Assembly (NCBI GenBank): GCA_937870915.1
Contig: CALMZQ010000189.1
Coordinates: forward strand, 1-52,803
Direction of reading: 5' to 3'
Source of the DNA: an uncultured Ignavibacteria bacterium
GTDB lineage: Bacteria > Bacteroidota > Ignavibacteria > Kapaibacteriales > Kapaibacteriaceae
DNA length: 52,803 bases
Each line of letters begins with the position of its first letter. The stretch's first letter is position 1. Positions 1-8,293 of this stretch are shown here, piece by piece. Below the pieces are notes generated by a model. The model saw nothing but the letters and a program-made list of their open reading frames with translations. It was not told where the DNA came from and made no database searches. A program made the translations under genes and the position numbers.

Positions 1-1
1 C

Positions 2-87
2 GGTGCTAGATTGTTAGATTGTTAGAATGCTAGATTCCTTTACTAGCACTCTAGCACTCTAGCACTCTAGCACTCTAACACTCTAAC
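2..87. repeat. 8-bp tandem array in inverted arrangement, abutting deoC
   Basis: From 43 to 87 the unit CTAGCACT is repeated four times, followed by CTAACACT and a partial CTAAC that runs directly into the deoC start codon. From 2 to 33 there are four 8-bp units ending in GCTAG or GTTAG, which are imperfect reverse complements of the right-hand units, with a spacer at 34-42. The whole segment can therefore fold as a long imperfect hairpin. It could serve as a terminator for a gene left of the window or as a leader of deoC. No coding potential was seen. The left limit is set by the window edge. Confidence 0.85.
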
Positions 88-735
88 ATGAACATCTCCT
101 CCTACATAGACCACACTATCTTGAAGCCTGACTCAACGGCACAGGCTGTTGATATTGTTTGTGCTGAAGCGATGCAGTTTGGATTTGCGTCAGTGTGCAT
201 TCTTCCATGGCACGTTGGTAGGGCAGCAGCCATTCTACGTGATAGCCCCGTTGCCGTGTGTACGGTGGTGGGATTTCCGCTAGGGGCGTCAACAACGAAG
301 ACGAAGACCGCGGAGATACTTGATGCCATAGAACGGGGCGCAAGAGAGATTGATGTTGTTGCATCAATCACAGCGCTGAAAAGTGGGATGTACGATAGCG
401 TGCTTGAAGATCTGCGTTCCGTATGTGATGTGGCACACGATCGTGGAGCCATTGTAAAGGTGATCATCGAATCGTGCCTTCTTACCGACGACGAGAAGAA
501 ACGCATGTGTTCCATTGTTACGCAGTCCGGAGCGGAGTTCATCAAGACGTCAACGGGGTTCTCCGCCGGTGGGGCAACGCTGGATGACGTGAAGCTCCTT
601 CGTGAGCATGTAGGGCCACACGTCTTGGTGAAGGCAAGCGGCGGAATACGAGACCGCGTAACAGCCTTGGCAATGATTGGTGCTGGTGCCGCCCGACTTG
701 GCACCTCCTCCGGTGTTCAGATCGTACAAGAATAA
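88..735 (+). CDS. deoC: Deoxyribose-phosphate aldolase DeoC
   Basis: DeoC cleaves 2-deoxyribose 5-phosphate to glyceraldehyde 3-phosphate and acetaldehyde in deoxynucleoside catabolism; it is cytosolic. The 215-residue protein has the usual length of the short bacterial family. The Schiff-base lysine is K153 in KTSTGF, the second active-site lysine is K182 in VKASGGIR, and the catalytic aspartate region is EIDVV (D89). The ATG at 88 is the first in frame and fits the family N-terminus, but no Shine-Dalgarno sequence precedes it: the 8-bp tandem array reaches the start codon itself. The stop codon overlaps an AGCCCCTT site. No other deo genes lie nearby, so it appears monocistronic or last in an operon entering from the left. 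Identification is firm. Confidence 0.95.
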   Translation: MNISSYIDHTILKPDSTAQAVDIVCAEAMQFGFASVCILPWHVGRAAAILRDSPVAVCTVVGFPLGASTTKTKTAEILDAIERGAREIDVVASITALKSGMYDSVLEDLRSVCDVAHDRGAIVKVIIESCLLTDDEKKRMCSIVTQSGAEFIKTSTGFSAGGATLDDVKLLREHVGPHVLVKASGGIRDRVTALAMIGAGAARLGTSSGVQIVQE

Positions 736-789
736 GCCCCTTATATATCTGCTGGTTAGCAGTTAATGCAGAGAGAAAAAGAATATATA

Positions 790-822
790 TTTGCATGATA
801 TGTGTTGCAACACATATATTTG
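790..822 (+). promoter_or_regulatory. Bacteroidota-type promoter of yceI-pirin
   Basis: TTTG at 790-793 and TATATTTG at 815-822 are separated by 21 bases and match the known Bacteroidota consensus TTTG-N19-21-TAnnTTTG. A conventional reading (TTGCAT at 791, TATATT at 815, 18-base spacer) overlaps the same bases. Transcription would start near 826, giving a leader of about 35 nt before the yceI start. The spacer is occupied by a perfect palindrome, so repression by a dimeric regulator is likely. Confidence 0.65.
798..817. promoter_or_regulatory. Operator-like perfect 20-bp palindrome
   Basis: The 20 bases 798-817, centred on GTTGCAAC, form a perfect palindrome lying between the -33 and -7 elements and overlapping the latter. 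A dimeric repressor bound here would block RNA polymerase. MarR-family regulators often control yceI/pirin genes, but no regulator of that kind lies in this window, so the identity of the binding protein is a guess. Confidence 0.65.
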
Positions 823-834
823 TGTTGTAACACG
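821..834. promoter_or_regulatory. Second operator-like half-conserved palindrome
   Basis: GTGTTGTAACAC at 822-833 repeats the first palindrome (GTGTTGCAACAC) with one changed base next to the centre. Its centre lies 20 bp from that of the first, about two helical turns, so two dimers could bind the same DNA face. It covers the predicted transcription start. Confidence 0.55.
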
Positions 835-861
835 TTAATCATACCACTTGGGAGTACGGCA

Positions 862-1407
862 ATGGCAAAATGGACAGTCGACACGTCGCACACGGACGTG
901 CAATTCAAGGTCAAGCACCTCATGATCAACACGGTGACTGGTGAATTCACCTCGTATCGTGTTGACGTAGATGCGCCAGGGGACGACTTTGCAGATGCTA
1001 TGTTCTCATTCGAAGCGGATGTAGCAAGTATCTCCACAAAGAACGAGATGCGCGATAATCACCTCAAGAGCGATGACTTCTTCAACGCGGAAAAATTCCC
1101 CGTGATGAAGTTCACTGGGAAGGGGCTCACCAAGACATCGGAGAATGAGTTTGTTCTTCATGGAGATCTCACGATCCGGGACGTTACAAAGCCAGTAACG
1201 TTGAATGCCGAGTATGGCGGACAGATGGTTGACTTCTATGGAAACGTGAAGGCAGGATTCGAACTCACAGGCTCACTAAACCGCAAAGATTTCGGTCTGT
1301 CCTGGAACGGTGTTACTGAAGCTGGTGGTATCGTTGTATCAGACAACGTGAAGCTCATTCTCAACGTTCAACTTCAAAAGCTTGTTGCAGAAAACATCGT
1401 CGCCTAA
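862..1407 (+). CDS. YceI-family lipid-binding protein
   Basis: YceI-like proteins are lipocalin-fold proteins that bind isoprenoid or other lipid chains; many are periplasmic and stress-induced. This 181-residue copy starts MAKWTVDTSHTDVQF, the typical N-terminus of the family, and shows the family motifs SFEADVASI, HLKSDDFF and FPVMKFTG. It has no signal peptide, so a cytoplasmic location is inferred. The ATG at 862 is chosen over an in-frame ATG at 802 because GGGAG lies eight bases upstream and because the upstream extension would translate the operator region. The pirin gene follows after 19 bp, so the two are almost certainly co-transcribed from the promoter at 790-822. Confidence 0.92.
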   Translation: MAKWTVDTSHTDVQFKVKHLMINTVTGEFTSYRVDVDAPGDDFADAMFSFEADVASISTKNEMRDNHLKSDDFFNAEKFPVMKFTGKGLTKTSENEFVLHGDLTIRDVTKPVTLNAEYGGQMVDFYGNVKAGFELTGSLNRKDFGLSWNGVTEAGGIVVSDNVKLILNVQLQKLVAENIVA

Positions 1408-1426
1408 CAACTACGGATCACACACC

Positions 1427-2287
1427 ATGAAACGCTCAGTCCGCCTCATCACGAACTCGCACATGACCGGCGTTGGCCCGCTGGTGGTGGCTCAACCACT
1501 TCCAACAGCTGCGCTGCGCATCGCGGATCCATTCTTGCTTCTTCACCACGCAGGACCGCAAACATTTGAGGCGGGCGCCACAGCGCATCGTATCGATCCG
1601 CATCCACATCGCGGATTTGAGCCCGTAACATTCGTCTACCGAGGGAGCGTGCTGCACCGCGACTCCCTCGGAAACGAGGGCACGATAGGTGCCGGTGAAG
1701 TGCAATGGATCACGAGCGGTAGCGGAATTGTCCATAGTGAAGGCCCTACAGCAGATCTCCAAGAGTCAGGGGGCGAACTAGAACTCATACAACTCTGGGT
1801 GAATCTCCCTGCTGCAAAGAAAATGATCGATCCAGCGTACCAAGAGCTGCATACAGAGGACATTCCTCGTGTAACGCTTCTCAATGGAGCGCTCACATTG
1901 AACGTTGTAGCAGGAGCATATGAGTCAGTGACTGGTCCAGCATCCACCCATAGCCCCCTTATCACGGCAATGGGTCACTTTTCCGCAGGTGCCAGCGGCT
2001 CTATCCCATCATCATCACACGAACAAGTCCTGCTGTATGTGCTCAATGGGTCGGTAAAGATCAATGGGGAACACACTGTAGAACGACATCACCTTGTTGC
2101 GTTCGGTAGCGAAGGGGACTCCATCGAGATTGAAACGATTACAGACGGCTCCCTGCTCTTCCTTGCAGGAGATCCGTTGAATGAACCTGTTGCCATGTAC
2201 GGTCCGTTTGTCATGAATACGGACGATGAGCTCCGCGCGGCCTTCAGAGATTATGCGGGTGGGAAGATGGGGACGTTGAGTGAATAG
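1427..2287 (+). CDS. Pirin family protein
   Basis: Pirins are bicupin proteins with a mononuclear iron centre; bacterial members include quercetin dioxygenases and redox-sensitive regulators. The 286-residue protein keeps the predicted metal ligands of the N-terminal cupin: H59 and H61 in HPHRGFE, H103 and E105 in IVHSE. The C-terminal cupin lacks such a set, as is usual. The ATG at 1427 is preferred over an in-frame ATG at 1382 that lies inside yceI. It forms an operon with yceI. Its final codon and stop (GAA TAG) are the first unit of the 7-bp tandem array at 2282-2372. The actual substrate cannot be told from sequence. Confidence 0.93.
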   Translation: MKRSVRLITNSHMTGVGPLVVAQPLPTAALRIADPFLLLHHAGPQTFEAGATAHRIDPHPHRGFEPVTFVYRGSVLHRDSLGNEGTIGAGEVQWITSGSGIVHSEGPTADLQESGGELELIQLWVNLPAAKKMIDPAYQELHTEDIPRVTLLNGALTLNVVAGAYESVTGPASTHSPLITAMGHFSAGASGSIPSSSHEQVLLYVLNGSVKINGEHTVERHHLVAFGSEGDSIEIETITDGSLLFLAGDPLNEPVAMYGPFVMNTDDELRAAFRDYAGGKMGTLSE

Positions 2288-2372
2288 CGAATAGCGAACA
2301 GCGAACAGCGAATAGCGAATAGCGAATAGCGAATAGCGAATAGCGAACAGAGAACAGCGAGTAGAGAATGTG
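2282..2372. repeat. 7-bp tandem array (GAATAGC)n after pirin
   Basis: About thirteen consecutive 7-bp units begin inside the last codon and stop of the pirin gene. Seven of the first nine are exactly GAATAGC and two are GAACAGC; the last four (GAACAGA, GAACAGC, GAGTAGA, GAATGTG) decay progressively. Because TAG recurs every seven bases, the array carries stops in all three forward frames. Runs of identical variants suggest growth by slippage or unequal exchange. Confidence 0.9.
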
Positions 2373-2378
2373 GAGTAG

Positions 2379-2397
2379 CCCACGACGTAGTCGTGGG
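2379..2397. terminator. Hairpin between convergent pirin and T9SS gene
   Basis: CCCACGAC and GTCGTGGG pair perfectly over eight bases around a three-base GTA loop. Outside this core, TAGCC (2376-2380) can alternatively pair with GGCTA (2401-2405). It sits in the 128-bp gap between the converging pirin gene and the minus-strand surface protein gene, so a bidirectional terminator is the natural reading, although neither strand has a clear run of T after the stem. Confidence 0.5.
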
Positions 2398-2415
2398 TGG
2401 GGCTATAAAAGCGTC

Positions 2416-5400
2416 TCAGTGAATGAGCAATGGCATAGTACGTTCTACGGTGCCGATTAGGGCACGCAGGATGTACGAACCGGGCGCGAGATGGTGGACA
2501 TCGATTGTACACTCACGATCGATGGTGGTGGTGGCAGTGAGAATAGACTGCCCCATAACATTGTAGATCTCGATGGTTGTGATGTGCGAGCGACTGTCAT
2601 CGAGACGGAGGGTGAGAAATTCACTAGCAGGATGTGGTGTAACAGTAAGAGCGCCGATCCCATTGAATACAACGGAGCGGATGTTGCGAGTAGCGCATAC
2701 ATCGTCGATCGTAAGTGAGCCGTCGTCGTACTCCACAAGGCTTTCCTGACCTGTCCAGATAAAGCCGGGTGTGCGGCTAAAGAGGAGATCCGTGCGGGTA
2801 GACTGAGAGAGTAGTGTTGTGACGGGGATCAACGCAAGTGTATCAGAACCATCCCAGCGCCCAACGATGTTTGTAACTGCTTGGTCGTTTACGTATTGTA
2901 CATCCCACGAAGCTCGCGCATCTTGTCCTGAGGAAACGGCAAGATCTTTTGCGTTCCATGAAATGGAAATGCGAAACTCATCTAAGAGTATGCTGTCGAT
3001 CTGTGGACGCCGTACAAGCAGGACGGGAACCGTGTCCAGAACGCCAATGCCAGATGTGATATCTGGCATCGCAATTCCAGTGATTGCTGTTGCTTCGGCC
3101 TGTAACACCGTAGTAAGTGTGCCAAGACACGGAGCATCAACAGTTACGACCACACTATCCATATGTGTCCCATACTTCTGCAGTACCTCTACATCAACGA
3201 GGAGTTGTTGTCCGGGCATGAGTGTACACGGAACTGGAGGAACGATTGCTAGGATTGTAAAGGGGGCTTGCGGTGCTGCAACCGAACTAATATGTATGTC
3301 GGTTGTTCCTGTATTGCTATAGACGGACCTCATGGTCTGGCGCCGGCCGATGGTTCCTTCGGTAAAGGCAAGCATAGGTGTGCCGTCCGCCGAGACATTT
3401 ACAGCATTGCCACGAATACGAATGACCACACTGGTATCACATGGTTGGAGTCGAATCGTCAACACGATCTCATAAGGACCCACTTGAGTTGGCGTTACGT
3501 TGACGCGAATTGTTCTGCGCCCAACGAATTGTGTGCCCGGTGTAATATCTGTTGTTGCCGAACCGGTGACCGACACGCCTGATATTTCCCACGTTGTGGT
3601 GTCTGCAGACGTAAGCTCAACGTCAACTTCCGCTCGAGAATTCTGACAAAGGATCAACGTGTTCACATCGACAAATGGTGTTGCGGAAATCCGAGGAGAA
3701 CTGATCTTTCCTTCAATCTCTATCCATTGTGTGTCTATGCAAGCCCCATCCTGCAGTACAAATCCCAATCGTCCTACTGAGGTTGTTGATGATGGGATCC
3801 ACTGAATTGGGATCATGATGTCGATGTTTGGTCTGGTTGCGAATTGTTTCACGAAATTCAGCCGGACTGCACCTTGTTCAAGGATATCTGTTATCGCTAG
3901 CGGATCTGTGTTTGCCGATGCAAATCGAACAGAGATCGTTGTGTCCATAGGCACAAAAGAACATCCCGTCTGTTCCGGCATGTCGATCTGCTGAGGCGTC
4001 ATTGTGATGATCCGATCATTGCGCTCCACAACGATGAATGCTGTGATAGCGGTGTCGCATGGAGTTATCCCAACATCGATACGGACAGCAGTAACCGGAC
4101 TGTTTGTAGGGAGATTCACCGCAACAGGGATCCGATATCTTTCGCCCGGTTTGAGTACTACCATTCCCGGAAAGGTTATGGTAGCATTTGAGGACGGTGA
4201 GGTAATGGACCGAATGGTGGCGTCGGTATTGGAATTATTGAAGAGCCACAGAGCCGTGTCCATCATGGACGTACAGGACGGTGCCGTAAGGGTCACGTCA
4301 GGGAAGCCGAATTTCCATCCCGTTGATACCGACACAACAACGGTATCGAATTCTACGCATCCAAGATCATTACGAACGGAAACGATGTAGGACTCAGTTA
4401 CAGTAGCAACAATTGAGAGCACTGCTTGTGTGCTAAGTAATATCCCACCTTTTGTTCTCCACTCAAGTCGAGTTGGAGTTCCAGTTACCACGGCCGTAAA
4501 CGTCAATGGCGTACCAGGACACACAACGGTGTCGCGCGGTGCCTGCACATCCAGAGGAGGTACTGAACCGATGTTCTCCGGAACACTATACCCAAATGCA
4601 CTCTGACCATCATCTCCAGGAAGTGCCAAGTACGATTGATTTGCCTGACTTGTCTGGTTGACATTCCTGCCATTGGTCCCTGCCGTAAGTGAAAAGGCAA
4701 GTCCGGCTACTGGACTGGGTGCGGAAAAAATGAAGGTGCCAGCTCCTCCTCCTCCTCCAGGCCCATGCATGGCAGAAGTACGGACATTACCTCCAGCACC
4801 GCCATTCGCATCAACGAACACACCACCAACAATGGTTGCGGCAGCGAGGATGACTGTTCCGCCTGCTCCACCACCTCCGGCACCATCATTGGCTGCGTCT
4901 GTTGTTGGACGCAATCCATTAGCGGTTATGCGACGGGCATTTCCGGCAAGTGTAGCACATCTGATGATAATGATGCCGCCGCCATTGGCACCGGCCGTGC
5001 CAAGATTGTCGTTGATCTGTCCCGCGCCACCGCCACCGCCGCATCGTGCTCGCGGTGTTGCATTGATGATAACCTGAGAAGTGATGCCTCCCATTCCTCC
5101 GTTATCAAAGAAACGTGTGCAGCCTTCCCACTGCGCCCCACCACGTCCGCCAGCTCCTCCGTTACCACCGCCGCCGCCGCCGGAATTATGGGCCACGCCA
5201 CCGCCACCGCCACTATAAAGCTCTTGACGTCCGGATACATTTGTTGCGAGTGGATCAACAAACGACTCGCCCTTCATCGCTGCTGTCTGGCTGTTGATCA
5301 CATCATTCGCCGTTGTAACAGCACACGTTCCGATGCCTCGCCAGCGCGATCCTCCGCGAAAGCCAATACCATCAGCTACAATGTTGGCATTGAGTCGAAG

Positions 5401-5853
5401 AGTGCCACGTACATCTAGAGCTACAACACCACCTGTTGAACCATCCCATGGGGCTCCTGTCAATGGCATATTCACGTCTGCATCTGCAAGGATGGGTACA
5501 CGAACGAGCTGGACTCGTCCGGTAACATCGTACGTATTCAGGAGAGCATGTTTGAGAATGAATGTTTGTCCGGCTATCGAATCAATCGTAGCAAACTCGT
5601 AGAGTCCAACTGATCGTGTGTTGTATTGACCGCTTTGATACGCCCCCTTCATTTGAATGATGAGGACAAGATCCTTCTTAGCAAAGGGGGCAGGAGAAGT
5701 AACGTCGATCTTGGATGTACAGTCTTCTGTGCGGATGACTGTTACCACCGAGTATGCGTTGATAACGCCACCGATCGGCGTTTGAGCATACAGGGACTCC
5801 ATTGTCCATAAGACAACGATGAGCATCACGATCCGAGACATCCAAAACTTCAT
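2416..5853 (-). CDS. Glycine-rich secreted protein with T9SS type A sorting domain
   Basis: The 1145-residue product starts with a signal peptide (about residues 1-23, ending ESLYAQ). An N-terminal beta-rich domain follows. Residues about 200-390 are extremely glycine-rich, with several runs of five or six glycines. Next come an Ig-like domain and a series of Hydin/choice-of-anchor-D-like beta-sandwich repeats to about residue 1000. The last 80 residues form a T9SS type A sorting domain with the PHPASEFLTLRL and LAPGSYILRA signatures. It is therefore predicted to cross the outer membrane by T9SS and be displayed or released. It lies 12 bp behind prfC and is the last gene of a four-gene minus-strand unit. 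No enzymatic motif was recognised; a structural or adhesive role is inferred. Confidence 0.85.
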   Translation of the reverse strand: MKFWMSRIVMLIVVLWTMESLYAQTPIGGVINAYSVVTVIRTEDCTSKIDVTSPAPFAKKDLVLIIQMKGAYQSGQYNTRSVGLYEFATIDSIAGQTFILKHALLNTYDVTGRVQLVRVPILADADVNMPLTGAPWDGSTGGVVALDVRGTLRLNANIVADGIGFRGGSRWRGIGTCAVTTANDVINSQTAAMKGESFVDPLATNVSGRQELYSGGGGGVAHNSGGGGGGNGGAGGRGGAQWEGCTRFFDNGGMGGITSQVIINATPRARCGGGGGAGQINDNLGTAGANGGGIIIIRCATLAGNARRITANGLRPTTDAANDGAGGGGAGGTVILAAATIVGGVFVDANGGAGGNVRTSAMHGPGGGGGAGTFIFSAPSPVAGLAFSLTAGTNGRNVNQTSQANQSYLALPGDDGQSAFGYSVPENIGSVPPLDVQAPRDTVVCPGTPLTFTAVVTGTPTRLEWRTKGGILLSTQAVLSIVATVTESYIVSVRNDLGCVEFDTVVVSVSTGWKFGFPDVTLTAPSCTSMMDTALWLFNNSNTDATIRSITSPSSNATITFPGMVVLKPGERYRIPVAVNLPTNSPVTAVRIDVGITPCDTAITAFIVVERNDRIITMTPQQIDMPEQTGCSFVPMDTTISVRFASANTDPLAITDILEQGAVRLNFVKQFATRPNIDIMIPIQWIPSSTTSVGRLGFVLQDGACIDTQWIEIEGKISSPRISATPFVDVNTLILCQNSRAEVDVELTSADTTTWEISGVSVTGSATTDITPGTQFVGRRTIRVNVTPTQVGPYEIVLTIRLQPCDTSVVIRIRGNAVNVSADGTPMLAFTEGTIGRRQTMRSVYSNTGTTDIHISSVAAPQAPFTILAIVPPVPCTLMPGQQLLVDVEVLQKYGTHMDSVVVTVDAPCLGTLTTVLQAEATAITGIAMPDITSGIGVLDTVPVLLVRRPQIDSILLDEFRISISWNAKDLAVSSGQDARASWDVQYVNDQAVTNIVGRWDGSDTLALIPVTTLLSQSTRTDLLFSRTPGFIWTGQESLVEYDDGSLTIDDVCATRNIRSVVFNGIGALTVTPHPASEFLTLRLDDSRSHITTIEIYNVMGQSILTATTTIDRECTIDVHHLAPGSYILRALIGTVERTMPLLIH

Positions 5854-5865
5854 ACAGGAACCCCC

Positions 5866-7434
5866 TTAGCCATCAACAGGAGGTTTCTCAGAAAGTTCCA
5901 AACCTTCAGTACGTTGTTTGACGTAGTCGATCTCCCAGTCGCTTTTAAAGAGCACAACGGTTCTGCCATTCTCATCCTTCATTAAAGGGGCTGCAGTTGC
6001 CGGCTTCACATCAGTAAGAAGCCATCGAGTGCGGGTGTAGGGCAGACGTTCGAGTTTTACCTTTTCATTGTATTCGTTTTCCATGCGCCAAGCAAAGAGC
6101 TCAAGTTGGAGTTCACCAACCACACCAACAAGTGGCACGGGGCTCCCATCGGCCTCTGTAAAGATCTGGATGACACCTTCTTCGCGTAACTGATCGATGC
6201 CCTTGCGGAAGGACTTTGAAAACGATCCGGTGGCGGGCCAAACCTTGGCGTAGATCTCCGGAGCAAAACGAGGGAAGGAAGCGATGGTGGCGGGCGAACG
6301 TTCAGTGATGGTGTCACCCACTTGGAAGAGACCCGGGTTGGTAAGTCCGATCACATCTCCAGGGAATGCCTCATCAATGATCTTTCTATCTCGACCAAAG
6401 ATTTCAAACGGATAGGTGAGTTTGGCCTCACGTCCGGTGCGAGGATGGAAGGCAGACATGCCACGCTCAAACTTTCCACTCACAATTCGAAGGAAGGAAA
6501 TCCTGTCTCGGTGAGCCTTATTCATGTTGGCCTGCACCTTGTAAACAAACCCCACAAATTCCTTGCTGTTGGGTTCGATGGTGCCGGTAGACATCTCAAA
6601 GGGCTGGGGAGGGGGCGCCAGGGTAAGAATGGAGCGCAGAAAGTGCTCAATCCCAAAGTTGGTGATGGCCGACCCCCAAAAGACGGGCGTGCAACGCTCG
6701 TTGAGATAGGCATTGCGGTCAAATGCCGGGATCACATGATCAACAAACTCCAAGTCCTCGAGGAGTTTGTCATGTGCAAGTTCTCCGATGGCCGAACGAA
6801 GTTCAGCTCCACGTATATCGCCAACAGTTACCGGAGCCTTATATCGATTGCCAACCGTACGTTCAAATTGATACAGCTCGTTGTCAGCTCTGTCAAAGAT
6901 CCCGCGGAAATCCGGTCCATCTCCAATAGGCCATGTGCGAGGGATGGCAGAGATGCCTAACACCTGTTCTACTTCATCGAGCAATTCAAGTGGAGTGCGT
7001 GCCGGACGGTCCATCTTGTTCATAAAGGTGATGATAGGGATACCTCGATCTCTACAGACCTTAAAGAGCTTGATGGTCTGCTCCTGAACACCACGTCCGG
7101 CATCGAGAAGCATGATGGCGGAATCAACAGCCATCAGCGTACGATAGGTGTCTTCAGAGAAATCTTGGTGACCCGGCGTATCGAGAATGTTCAGCAGAAG
7201 ACCGTCGTACTCAACGCGCATGGCACTGGACGAAACGGAGATACCGCGCTGTTGCTCGATCTCCATCCAGTCCGACGTGGTAGACGTATGCTTGCCCCCA
7301 GTTACAGCGCCAGCCTTATGGATAGCACCAGAATAAAGCAGGAGCTTTTCGGTGAGCGTTGTCTTGCCCGCATCGGGGTGACTGATAATGGCGACGGTAC
7401 GCCGGCGCGTGATTTCTGCTGGGAGGTCGGACAT
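5866..7434 (-). CDS. prfC: Peptide chain release factor 3 (RF3)
   Basis: RF3 is the GTPase that recycles RF1 and RF2 from the ribosome after peptide release. The 522-residue protein has the G1 loop HPDAGKTT (residues 19-26), the G3 motif DTPGH, the G4 motif NKMD and the long RF3 C-terminal region (family usually about 525-530 residues). The ATG at 7434 is chosen; an in-frame TTG two codons upstream is possible, and neither has a clear Shine-Dalgarno. It lies between an outer-membrane barrel gene (11 bp upstream) and a T9SS surface protein gene (12 bp downstream), an unexpected setting for a translation factor. An AAGGGGCT site lies in the gene at 5985. Confidence 0.95.
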   Translation of the reverse strand: MSDLPAEITRRRTVAIISHPDAGKTTLTEKLLLYSGAIHKAGAVTGGKHTSTTSDWMEIEQQRGISVSSSAMRVEYDGLLLNILDTPGHQDFSEDTYRTLMAVDSAIMLLDAGRGVQEQTIKLFKVCRDRGIPIITFMNKMDRPARTPLELLDEVEQVLGISAIPRTWPIGDGPDFRGIFDRADNELYQFERTVGNRYKAPVTVGDIRGAELRSAIGELAHDKLLEDLEFVDHVIPAFDRNAYLNERCTPVFWGSAITNFGIEHFLRSILTLAPPPQPFEMSTGTIEPNSKEFVGFVYKVQANMNKAHRDRISFLRIVSGKFERGMSAFHPRTGREAKLTYPFEIFGRDRKIIDEAFPGDVIGLTNPGLFQVGDTITERSPATIASFPRFAPEIYAKVWPATGSFSKSFRKGIDQLREEGVIQIFTEADGSPVPLVGVVGELQLELFAWRMENEYNEKVKLERLPYTRTRWLLTDVKPATAAPLMKDENGRTVVLFKSDWEIDYVKQRTEGLELSEKPPVDG

Positions 7435-7445
7435 ATCCAACGAAG

Positions 7446-8279
7446 TTACGGTTTCAACGGAGAAGCCTCACGTTGAACGCTCATAACATCGAGGAGGATA
7501 GACAATCCGATCCGTATAGGTGATACTGTCCAAGAAGCGTCCGTAACCACATTTGTGAACATCGGCGAGAAGCTCACTTCAGGAACCAGAGAAAGTGTAC
7601 CGGCTGAATTCATCGGCAAACGGTACCGGGCACCGAAGACAAGTCCCATCTGGAATCCGCTCATGTTGGGAATATCACCGGAACTGGCATTCCGTACAGC
7701 TTTCCCTTCTGTATAGTCGTAGGGAAGTGATGGGTCAGCAAATGCTTCTTGTTCGTCGTACGTGCCTGACATCGAGGTTCCGAGACGCACACCGCCAAAG
7801 AGTGACAAGCCCCCTTCACCAAACCGATAATCGAGCATCGGTTCAAGCATCAAGAACGAGACAGATGTCTCGAGTGTATGCCGGAAGGCTGTCTCTACTG
7901 CTTCGTTGCCAATGCGAATTGTGGTGGTCTCATCTGCTGTGAAGGTTGCCGACGACGACTGATACACCAAACGCCCAACGAGGTCAAGGTTCGATGAAAG
8001 GGGCAGATCAAACTCGGCACCACCGATGAATCCGCCGCTGGTGGTAGAAGAATACCCCGGACAACACGTTGGAACAGTGGGGATCGAGAACTGATCAGCG
8101 CCATTGAGCATTATAGCGTAGGCGCCGGTTAATCCATAGGAGAACGATCTGACCACTGTTTCAGGTGGCGGCGGCGGTACAGGCTTTGGTGCTTCTTGTG
8201 AGATGATCTCCTGAGCAAGGGCAGAACCCATTGGCAGGATCAGGAATACAGCGAGGAGCGTGATAGTGCGAAGTGTCAT
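7446..8279 (-). CDS. Outer-membrane beta-barrel protein
   Basis: The 277-residue product begins with a signal peptide (MTLRTITLLAVFLILPMG, cleaved near ALAQ), then a short proline-rich linker with a run of prolines, then alternating amphipathic strands typical of an 8-10-stranded outer-membrane barrel. No specific family could be named. The ATG at 8279 is preferred because AAGGAA precedes it at good spacing. An in-frame ATG at 8297 would overlap the stop of the upstream giant gene as ATGA and would add six residues. Its position directly behind a T9SS substrate gene suggests a linked surface function, as with PorP/SprF partners in other Bacteroidota, but similarity to those was not seen. Confidence 0.7.
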   Translation of the reverse strand: MTLRTITLLAVFLILPMGSALAQEIISQEAPKPVPPPPPETVVRSFSYGLTGAYAIMLNGADQFSIPTVPTCCPGYSSTTSGGFIGGAEFDLPLSSNLDLVGRLVYQSSSATFTADETTTIRIGNEAVETAFRHTLETSVSFLMLEPMLDYRFGEGGLSLFGGVRLGTSMSGTYDEQEAFADPSLPYDYTEGKAVRNASSGDIPNMSGFQMGLVFGARYRLPMNSAGTLSLVPEVSFSPMFTNVVTDASWTVSPIRIGLSILLDVMSVQREASPLKP

Positions 8280-8293
8280 TGAATATTCCTTGA

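Noticed and set aside
43-87. CRISPR-like or transposon-end repeats.
   Set aside because: Units of 7-8 bp without unique spacers do not fit a CRISPR array, and no transposase or target duplication is present.
802-861. Longer start of the YceI protein at ATG 802.
   Set aside because: It would translate the palindromic operator and the -7 box; ATG 862 has a good Shine-Dalgarno and the usual family N-terminus.
2015-2512. Minus-strand frame with repeated SLFAIRY heptads.
   Set aside because: It is a read-through of the 7-bp array between two real genes; the array has no stop on that strand.
4658-5077. Proline-rich plus-strand frame.
   Set aside because: It is the antisense of the glycine-rich segment of the minus-strand T9SS protein (GGN read backwards gives NCC).
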